Shown here in pieces: positions 57,079-64,000 of a stretch of DNA of 64,000 nt (its first letter is position 1; each line of letters opens with the position of its first letter). The position numbers were made by a program, and so were the translations under genes. Where the stretch lies: NCBI RefSeq assembly GCF_000364225.2, contig NZ_AQFT02000001.1:1054001-1118000 (forward strand), in the 5' to 3' direction. The notes under the pieces are model-generated. The model was not told where the DNA came from, ran no database searches, and was given only the letters and a program-made list of their open reading frames with translations. This DNA comes from Eubacterium plexicaudatum ASF492 (GTDB taxonomy: Bacteria > Bacillota > Clostridia > Lachnospirales > Lachnospiraceae).

Positions 57079-57201
57079 CAATGTCATTTACTTAAGCTTA
57101 TCATAGTCAGACTTTGCACCTGTCGGAATGGTTTTATCGTCCGGCAAAACCATTCCGACAGGTGCAGAGTCATTCGGGAATCCGTTAAGTAAATGACATT
57201 G
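57079..57201. mobile_element. Palindromic MITE-like element of 123 bp with a 21-bp hairpin
   Basis: CAATGTCATTTACTTAA (57079-57095) and its exact complement at 57185-57201 form the ends. Inside, 57115-57135 and 57146-57166 are perfect 21-base complements around a 10-base loop (arm begins TGCACCTGTCGG). There is no reading frame. It lies between the RiPP operon and an Rpn nuclease gene and could also act as a terminator. Confidence 0.75.
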
Positions 57202-57346
57202 GATATGCACAGTGATTCCTGCGTCTGTCATACGCCAGAATGGGAAGCAGCAAAATCAGCAGCGTATCCATTTATGTTATTCATTGAATGAAAACAGATT
57301 CCGGCATATCCCTCTGAACGTTATCGAAGAAGCGGCTCAGACACGC

Positions 57347-57375
57347 TTGAAAAAAAGCGATTCCTTTAGTATAAT
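57347..57375 (+). promoter_or_regulatory. Sigma-A promoter of the Rpn nuclease gene
   Basis: TTGAAA (57347-57352) and TATAAT (57370-57375) are separated by exactly 17 bases, 60 bases before the ATG at 57435. The 145 bases upstream of it, after the palindromic element, show no gene. Confidence 0.75.
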
Positions 57376-57434
57376 GAAACCGTGGCAGGGATTTGATAAT
57401 TTCATTACCATACATTCATGCAGAAAGGTGGTGG

Positions 57435-58424
57435 ATGCCGCTGAAAGCAGATACAGTTACAAAGGATTATGTAAAAGATGCTGGTGTATTTGCCGACATT
57501 TTTAATTACTATATTTACGGCGGGCGGCAGGTGATCCTGCCGGAGCAGCTTACGGAGCGTGACCCTACTAAAATTGCGCTGCCATACGGTGCGGACGGTG
57601 CAGTGGTTCCCGTCCAGAAATTCCGTGACGTGCAGAAGCTGTATGCGGCAATGACGGATGGGAAAATGGCGTATGTCCTTTATGGTGCGGAGAACCAGGC
57701 AGAAATTCATTATGCTATGGCTGTGAAGAACAATCTCTATGATGCACTGGAGTACGCAGGGCAGGTGGAAGAAGCGGCAAAGTCACACCGGAAGGAAATG
57801 AAACGGAAAAAGGAGCAGGGGGAAGTTTATGCTGAAGAATGTAGGAAAATTCTAAACAAAGGTGAATTCTTAAGCGGTTTTTGGGCAGAAGACAGACTGA
57901 TACCATCCATCACGGTGACTATATTTTTCGGCTCGGAAGAATGGGATGGGCCGTTAAGCTTATTAGATATGATGGATGTGTCAGACCCGGAAGTGCTTGC
58001 CTGTATGGATAATTATCATGTGCGTCTGATTGCTCCGGCGCAGATGACGGATGAGGAGATCATGAAATTCCAGTCTAGCCTGCGGGAGGTTATGCTGTTT
58101 ATTAAGTATTCGAAGGACAAGGAAAACTTAAGCAGGGTATTAGCGGCAAATGAAAGGCGTTTTCGGGAAGTGGAACGCAGGGCGGCAGATGTGATTGAAG
58201 CAATTACTAATTCGGGCATAAAATATGATGAAGAAGACGAGGTGGTAAATGTGTGTCAGGCGATTCAGGAAATGAGAAAAGAATCTGAACGGGATGGAGA
58301 ATTAAAGAAAGCCAGGGAAGCTGCTGGAAAATTGTATGAAATGGGACTTGACACAGAGAAGATAGTCCAGGTGGTTGGCTACACTGTGGAAACAGTAAAG
58401 GGCTGGATTGGCCTTGAATCATAA
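57435..58424 (+). CDS. Rpn family recombination-promoting nuclease / PD-(D/E)XK protein
   Basis: The 329-residue protein resembles Rpn/transposase_31-type nucleases common in clostridial genomes. The N-terminal third has the phosphodiesterase fold pattern: DVFADIFNYYIYGG-like AGVFADIFNYYIYGGRQ, DGAVVPVQKFRDVQ, and YVLYGAENQAEIHYAMAVK, where the acidic and Gln-containing motif is the likely active site. The C-terminal helix region ends in MGLDTEKIVQVVGYTVETVK, a short helical motif also usual in the family. I chose the ATG at 57435 because AGAAAGGTGGTGG precedes it. Such genes move between genomes and fit this mobile region. Confidence 0.8.
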   Translation: MPLKADTVTKDYVKDAGVFADIFNYYIYGGRQVILPEQLTERDPTKIALPYGADGAVVPVQKFRDVQKLYAAMTDGKMAYVLYGAENQAEIHYAMAVKNNLYDALEYAGQVEEAAKSHRKEMKRKKEQGEVYAEECRKILNKGEFLSGFWAEDRLIPSITVTIFFGSEEWDGPLSLLDMMDVSDPEVLACMDNYHVRLIAPAQMTDEEIMKFQSSLREVMLFIKYSKDKENLSRVLAANERRFREVERRAADVIEAITNSGIKYDEEDEVVNVCQAIQEMRKESERDGELKKAREAAGKLYEMGLDTEKIVQVVGYTVETVKGWIGLES

Positions 58425-58904
58425 TACAACGTTATGTGTTGATACCTTTAAAAAATATATAACAGCGGTCCGGGCGGCTATCCAAACTTGATATCATAAA
58501 GATTTAAGTACGAACAGGCAAAAGTATAAAGAAATGGCTTAAAATGAAGAGTTTTAAGGCTTGATGGGGTTCATCACAGTGTGTGGTGGGCCCCTGTTTT
58601 TACAATAAGCTTGCTCAGTCCACCGCCATATGTCCTGCGGTCCCCGCGCTTTGCAGAAAGCGAATGGCCAAGTATTTCATTACTGGGGTTAACTGGTTTT
58701 TATACCGGTTATGACAAAGTGATTTTAGAGTTCAGGTTTGTCAATATTTTCATTGAATCGTTTCATTTGTATGTGTATAATATTCGTAACGGTTTCACGG
58801 ATTATCCGAACGGTTGCGGATATGATACGGGAAGTACGCATAAGCGGTTGCCGGCTCATTCGGTTTTCTGAGTTTATGAATTATATTTTAATGGAGGTCT
58901 ACAC
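58425..58904. other. Region between Rpn and murE: possible transposase tail and murE promoter
   Basis: No full gene is visible. On the minus strand about 58580-58680 a short frame reads LGHSLSAKRGDRRTYGGG and ends TGAHHTL with two stops, possibly the tail of a lost gene; I cannot name it. A plus-strand frame (58581-58871) has no ribosome site and unlikely composition. TTGAAT (58753-58758) and TATAAT (58776-58781), 17 bases apart, form a likely promoter 124 bases before murE. Its leader includes the weak dyad AACGGTTTC/CCGAACGGTT. Confidence 0.5.
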
Positions 58905-60363
58905 ATGACTATTGAAAAATTAACGGAACAAATGGACTATCGGCTTTTGACAGGAAGTTGCAGTCAGGAAATTTCAGCGCTTGTTTATGATTCTCGAAAG
59001 ATTGTACCAGGATGTATGTTTGTATGCATCAAAGGAGCAGTTTTTGACGGGCATACGTGTATTGACGAAGCCGCACAAAAACAGGCTGCAGCAGTCGTTG
59101 TCGAGCAGGATGTGCAGGTTCCGGCCGGAATGGCGGTATTAAAAGTGCCGGATACGAGACGGGCGCTGGCCGAGCTGTCTGCAGCGTGGTTTCACCATCC
59201 GGCAAAGCAGCTGAAAACAATCGGCATTACCGGAACAAAAGGCAAAACGACGACGACGTATATGATAAAATCAATTTTGGAAAGCACCGGAAGGAAAGTG
59301 GGACTGATCGGCACGATTGAGGTTGTGATCGGGGATGAGCATATACCGGCAGCAAATACGACGCCGGAATCTTACCTGATTCAGCAGTATTTTCGTAAAA
59401 TGGTTGATGCAGGCTGCGATGCCTGTGTCATGGAAGTGTCTTCCCAGGGGCTTATGATGCACCGCGTGGGTGGATTTACCTTTGACATCGGTATTTTACC
59501 AATATTGAGCCGGATCATATCGGCCCGAACGAGCATGCTTCATTTGAAGATTATCTGGACTGTAAAAGAAAGCTGTTTCAGCAGTGTAAAACAGGTATTG
59601 TGAATGCGGACGATGCACATGTAAATGATATGATCAAAGGGCACACATGTGAGATCGAAACCTATGGATTTTCCGATCAGGCGGATCTTCGGGCGCAGGA
59701 CATACGGCTGATACACAGACCGGGATACCTTGGGGTTGCATACCATGCCGCAGGCATTTGTGATTTTGATGTGGAAATTGACGTACCAGGCAAATTCAGT
59801 GTATACAATTCTCTGACGGCAGTCGCCGTATGCAGACATTTTCAGGTGCCGGTGGAAAATATGAAACAGGCGTTGAGACAGGCAAAGGTGAAAGGCCGGA
59901 TTGAAATGGTGAAAGTATCCGACGAGTTTACCCTGATGATTGACTATGCGCACAATGCAATGAGCCTTAAGAGTCTGCTGACGACTTTGCGTGAATATGA
60001 GCCAGGAAGACTTGTCTGCCTGTTTGGGTGCGGCGGGAACCGCAGTAAAATCCGCCGTTATGAAATGGGAGAGGTGTCCGGCAGACTGGCCGACCTTACC
60101 ATTGTTACCTCAGACAATCCAAGGTACGAGGAACCTCAGGCGATTATAGACGATATTAAACAGGGAATCGCAAAGACGGATGGGCAATATGTAGAGATTG
60201 CCGACCGGAAAGAAGCGATTCGTTATGCGATTCAAAACGGCAGAGCAGGCGATGTCATTGTACTGGCCGGAAAGGGTCATGAAGATTATCAGGAAATCTG
60301 CGGAAAAAATATCCGATGGATGAGCGGGAAATCATCGCAGACATTTTGGCGGACAGATCATAA
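58905..60363 (+). CDS. murE: UDP-MurNAc-tripeptide synthetase (meso-DAP adding), two frameshifts
   Basis: MurE adds meso-diaminopimelate to UDP-MurNAc-L-Ala-D-Glu in the cytoplasm. Conserved segments are the ATP loop GITGTKGKTTTTYM, NTTPESYLIQQYF, VMEVSSQGL, DYAHNAMSL and SDNPRYEEP, whose DNPR motif indicates diaminopimelate rather than lysine. The frame breaks at the T run 59494-59497 (one more T gives IGIFTNIEPDHIG) and again near 60313-60317 (one more base gives IRMDEREIIADIL), and the repaired protein is 486 residues. AATGGAGG precedes the ATG. priA follows 42 bases later. As an essential gene the shifts must be sequence errors or the copy is not the functional one. Confidence 0.94.
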
Positions 60364-60405
60364 GTGATAAAACGGCTTATGAGGTAAAATGATAGGGAAC
60401 AGACT

Positions 60406-62645
60406 ATGTATGCAGATATCATTGTAGATATTTCACATGAAAAACTGGATAAAATATTTCAATATGCCGTACCGGTGCGGTTAGAGCAGGACATTTCGGA
60501 AGGCATGCGCGTAGAGGTGCCGTTTGGAAACCGCACCATTACCGGCTATGTGGTGGGGCTTACCGATGTGCCGTCTTATGATACGGCAAAAATAAAACCT
60601 GTTTCTTCCATATTAAAGGAGTCGGCCGTGATCGAGTCGCAGATGATTGCACTGGCGGCCCGGATTCGTAAAATTATGGCGGAACGATGAATCAGGCATT
60701 GAAAACCGTGCTTCCGGTAAAACGCAAAGAACGGCAGAAGGAAAAAAAACAGGTAAGGCTGCTTATCTCTTCTGCCGAAGCGGCAAGTCTGCATGCGGAG
60801 TGTGAACGCAGGCATTATACGGCACAGACAAAGCTTCTGGCGGAACTGATGGAATGTTCGCCGCAATCGTTTGTTCACCTGACGAAAGATCTGGGAATTG
60901 CATCATCCGTAATTCGTAATTTTGAAGAAAAAGGCGTACTGCGGTTGGAACGGGAATTTTACTACCGCAATCCGGTATCGCATATTACGCAAAAGAAATA
61001 TGAGATACGGTTAAACGAAATGCAGAAAAATCTGACAAAGTTGATTCTGACGGAGTGGGATGCGGGCAGAGCACATACGTATCTGCTGCATGGAGTAACG
61101 GGTAGCGGAAAGACGGAAGTATATATGGAGCTGATTGCGCATGCGGCCGCAAAAGGAAAGCAGTCGATTATGCTGATTCCTGAAATCGCGCTGACATTTC
61201 AGACGGTGCGGCGGTTTTACGAGCGGTTTGGCGATCGTGTTTCGATCCTGCATTCCAGGCTTTCACCTGCCGAACGCTGGGATCAGCTGGAGAGGGCGAA
61301 AAACGGGGAGATAGACATTATGATCGGGCCAAGGTCGGCCCTATTCACACCGTTTTCAAATTTAGGATTTATTATGATTGATGAAGAGCATGAAAGCAGC
61401 TATAAAAGTGAGACCGTTCCCAAATATCATGCCAAAGAGGTGGCTATTGAACGGGCGCAGATGGCGGGAGCGAGTGTTGTGCTTGGCTCAGCGACGCCTT
61501 CGGTGGACAGTTATTATCGGGCGCTGGCAGGTGAATATCAGCTGCTTGAAATGGACCACCGCGTGCAGCACAAGATGCTGCCGGAATGTGAAATTGCAGA
61601 TCTGCGGGCCGAAATGCGGGCGGGCAACCGTTCGATCCTAAGCCGCAGACTGCAGGAGCTGATCGAAGATCGTCTGGCCAAAAAGCAGCAGGTGATGTTG
61701 TTTTTAAATCGCCGTGGTATGGCAGGGTTTGTATCCTGCCGTGCCTGCGGCAGTGTAATGCGGTGCCCGCATTGTGATGTGTCGCTCAGCCAGCACAAAC
61801 ATGGCAGACTCCTTTGTCACTACTGCGGTTATGAAATACCGATGGTAGACAAGTGTCCTTCCTGCGGTTCCGCTTATATCGGAGGATTTAAAGCCGGTAC
61901 ACAAAAAATTCAGGAACTGACGGCGCAGAGGTTTCCACAGGCGCGCATTTTACGGATGGATTATGATACTACGCGTTCAAAAGATTCCTATGAGCAGATT
62001 TTAACGGCATTTTCCAGGCATGAAGCGGATATTTTAATCGGAACGCAGATGATTGTAAAAGGGCATGATTTTGCAAATGTAACACTGGTCGGTGTGCTTG
62101 CAGCGGATATGTCTTTAAATGTCAGTGATTATCGTGCGGCAGAACGAACGTTTCAGCTTGTAACACAGGCGGCCGGACGGGCCGGACGGGGAACGGAGCC
62201 AGGGAAGGTGGTCATTCAGACCTACCAGCCGGATCATTTCAGCATTCGGGCAGCTCAAACGCAGGATTATCGTGCATTCTATCAGGAAGAGATTCTATAC
62301 CGCAAGCTGATGCATTATCCTCCGGTCTGGAACATGCTTCATATTTTAACAGCCTGTGAAAGGCAGGAGGACGCAGCTGCCTGTATGGAACAGATTGCGG
62401 CATGGGTACAAAAAGAGCTGCAAAAGGCAGGAGCATCCGGGACATGGAAGCAGCTGCAGGTTATCGGTCCGTCGGATGCGCCGGTGGCGAAGATTCAGGA
62501 TGTATACCGCAAAGTGTTATATATGAAGCATCCCGATTATCTGGTTTTGGTAAAAGTGAAAGATTTTTTGGAAAAAAAACTGCGGGATTTGACAGAATGG
62601 AAAAAAGTCAGTATACAGTTTGACTTTAATCCCATGAACGGTTAA
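60406..62645 (+). CDS. priA: Primosomal replication-restart helicase PriA, one frameshift
   Basis: PriA restarts stalled replication forks. The N-terminal DNA-binding domain (YADIIVDISHEKLDKIFQY, VEVPFGNRTITGYV) is in a short frame that must gain one base near 60674-60675 to join the main frame. The helicase has Walker A LLHGVTGSGKTEVY, the DEAH-type MIDEEHESSYKS, VLGSATPSVDS, the zinc-binding cysteines in SCRACGSVMRCPHC and CHYCG...CPSCGS, and motif VI QAAGRAGRG. Repaired length is 746 residues, normal for PriA. It belongs to the priA-def-fmt cluster usual in Gram-positive bacteria. Confidence 0.95.
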
Positions 62646-62715
62646 TATATTGAGTGAGTTTATATATACGGAAAAAGATTGATTGAATAAAATTTTGAGG
62701 AGGAACGGACAGGAG

Positions 62716-63186
62716 ATGGCAATCAGACAGATCAGAGTGGCTGGAGACCCGATATTAAACAAAGTATGTAAGGAAGTAAAAGAACTGACACCGAAAATGC
62801 AGACCCTGATTGAGGATATGCTGGATACGATGTATGAAGCAAATGGCGTCGGACTGGCAGCGCCGCAGGTTGGTATTTTAAGAAGGATTGCGGTGATTGA
62901 CATTGGGGAAGGGCCGATTGTGCTGGTGAATCCGCAGATTATTGCACAGGACGGTGAACAGACCGGCGATGAGGCATGCTTAAGCCTTCCGGGCAAGGCA
63001 GGAGAAGTCAGCCGGCCGAATCATGTGATTGTACGGGCGTTTAATGACGAAATGGAAGAGTACGAGATCGAAGGCGAAGAGCTGCTGGCACGTGCATTGT
63101 GTCATGAAATCGAACATCTGGACGGTCATATGTATATGGAACACGTAATTGGCGAGATTCATGATGCAGTCATGGATGATGAATAA
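62716..63186 (+). CDS. def: Peptide deformylase
   Basis: The enzyme removes the formyl group from nascent proteins. The three signature motifs are present: NGVGLAAPQVG, GDEACLSLPG with the metal-binding cysteine, and CHEIEHLDGHMY with two metal-binding histidines. At 156 residues it has the usual length. I chose the ATG at 62716 (MAIRQIRVAGDP), after GGACAGG; an earlier in-frame start adds only basic residues. fmt follows 66 bases downstream. Confidence 0.95.
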   Translation: MAIRQIRVAGDPILNKVCKEVKELTPKMQTLIEDMLDTMYEANGVGLAAPQVGILRRIAVIDIGEGPIVLVNPQIIAQDGEQTGDEACLSLPGKAGEVSRPNHVIVRAFNDEMEEYEIEGEELLARALCHEIEHLDGHMYMEHVIGEIHDAVMDDE

Positions 63187-63252
63187 AACGGATGCGGATG
63201 AGGACAATAAAAGGGAACACAACCGGATATACAAAAGGGTGAAGGTGGTAAA

Positions 63253-64000
63253 ATGAAGATCATATTTATGGGGACGCCGGATTTTTCGGTGCCGATATTA
63301 AAAGCGCTGATACAGGCAGGACATGAGGTTGTGCTGGCAGTTACGCAGCCGGATCAGCCAAAAGGCAGGGGGAAATCCGTATCGTTTTCCGCGGTAAAGA
63401 CGGCAGCGCTGGAATGTCAGATTCCGGTATATCAGCCAAAACGGATCCGCGAGCCGGAATGCGTATCGCATTTACGGACGTTTGAAGCGGATATTATGGT
63501 AGTGGCAGCGTTCGGACAGATACTTTCCGAAGAAATTCTGACAATGCCGAAATATGGCTGCGTGAACGTTCATGCGTCGCTGCTGCCAAAATACAGAGGC
63601 GCTTCGCCGATTCAATGGGCGGTGCTCAACGGAGAAAAGACGACCGGTGTAACGACAATGCAGATGGATGTCGGAATCGACACCGGAGACATTCTGGAAA
63701 AGACGGAAATTGCGCTGGCAGAAGACGAAACGGGCGGAAGTTTATTTGACAAGCTTTCCGAGGCAGGCGCAGAACTGTGTGTACGGACACTTGCACACAT
63801 ACAGGACGGCACGGTTACACGCACAAAGCAGGAGGAGGCACAGGCAACCCATGTGGGCATGATCACAAAGCAGATGGGGGAAGTTGACTGGACAAAGTCC
63901 GCCGTGCAAATCGAACGTCAGATTCGTGGCCTGAATCCGTGGCCGGGTACGTATACGTCGCTGCATGGCCGGTTATTAAAATTATGGAAAGCTGCGGCGC
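63253..64000 (+). CDS. fmt: Methionyl-tRNA formyltransferase, 3' partial
   Basis: Fmt formylates the initiator Met-tRNA. The frame opens at the ATG at 63253 after GAAGGTGG and runs off the right edge with 249 codons. Visible motifs are MGTPDFSVPILKAL, TQPDQPKGRGK, VVAAFGQILSEEIL, the active-site segment NVHASLLPKYRGASPI with the catalytic Asn-His, and QMDVGIDTGDIL with the catalytic aspartate. The start of the C-terminal tRNA-binding domain is present (NPWPGTYT). It is the natural partner of def just upstream. Confidence 0.96.
   Translation, partial: MKIIFMGTPDFSVPILKALIQAGHEVVLAVTQPDQPKGRGKSVSFSAVKTAALECQIPVYQPKRIREPECVSHLRTFEADIMVVAAFGQILSEEILTMPKYGCVNVHASLLPKYRGASPIQWAVLNGEKTTGVTTMQMDVGIDTGDILEKTEIALAEDETGGSLFDKLSEAGAELCVRTLAHIQDGTVTRTKQEEAQATHVGMITKQMGEVDWTKSAVQIERQIRGLNPWPGTYTSLHGRLLKLWKAAA

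Noticed and set aside
58581-58871. A plus-strand gene upstream of murE
   Set aside because: No ribosome site, Ser/Pro/His-biased composition, and it contains the promoter of murE. More likely non-coding.

Overview
The window looks like a chromosome segment of a low-to-mid GC, anaerobic, gut-type clostridium, most likely Lachnospiraceae. The reasons are: a meso-diaminopimelate-type MurE, a GatCAB amidotransferase, AsnA, an O2-sensitive-lifestyle pair (flavodiiron protein beside a rubredoxin-containing acyl-CoA dehydrogenase), YesM/YesN-type two-component control of a sugar ABC importer, a sortase B, and many insertion sequences. No rRNA, tRNA or CRISPR array was seen.

Layout. 1-2150: end of a VanS-like sensor kinase and a D,D-carboxypeptidase broken by a 180-bp MITE-like insertion. 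2240-12200: a decaying beta-glucoside locus (AraC regulator, sugar transporter split by an IS, intact 6-phospho-beta-glucosidase, remnants of a ROK kinase and two esterases) with a nest of three further IS elements. 12250-19150: small genes, a lipoprotein, then a WYL regulator, a small helical protein, an AAA ATPase and a TOPRIM-like partner, which together look like a phage-defence module. 19190-32640: housekeeping (asnA, hydrolase, HD-domain response regulator, gatCAB, glucokinase), a glycan operon (GT2, flippase, pyruvyltransferase/FrhB fusion) and pyrBI. 32750-41040: two-component system and a YtfQRT-YjfF-like sugar importer. 41090-46730: Uma2, a membrane protein, a sorting-signal protein with sortase B, flavodiiron protein, and an acyl-CoA dehydrogenase-EtfA-rubredoxin fusion. 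46880-50080: a dead ABC exporter and a chain of non-autonomous elements. 50170-57025: an AT-rich island with a 32-residue Cys-rich RiPP precursor, two radical SAM/SPASM enzymes and a UvrA2/DrrC-like ATPase that is split by an IS. 57080-58425: a palindromic element and an Rpn nuclease. 58905-64000: murE, priA, def, fmt (fmt runs off the end).

The most interesting system is the radical-SAM RiPP island: precursor, two maturases (one with a PqqD-like leader-binding domain) and a UvrA-like ATPase of the type that gives self-protection against DNA-binding natural products. Second are the three-domain dehydrogenase fusion next to its plausible electron acceptor, and the WYL-controlled ATPase/TOPRIM pair.

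Caution on sequence quality: about twenty genes, including essential ones (gatA, murE, priA), carry single-base frameshifts, nearly all a missing base and mostly in A or T runs. These are best read as sequencing or assembly errors. Genes whose only defect is such a shift are listed as CDS over their repaired span; those with insertions, deletions or truncations are listed as pseudogenes.
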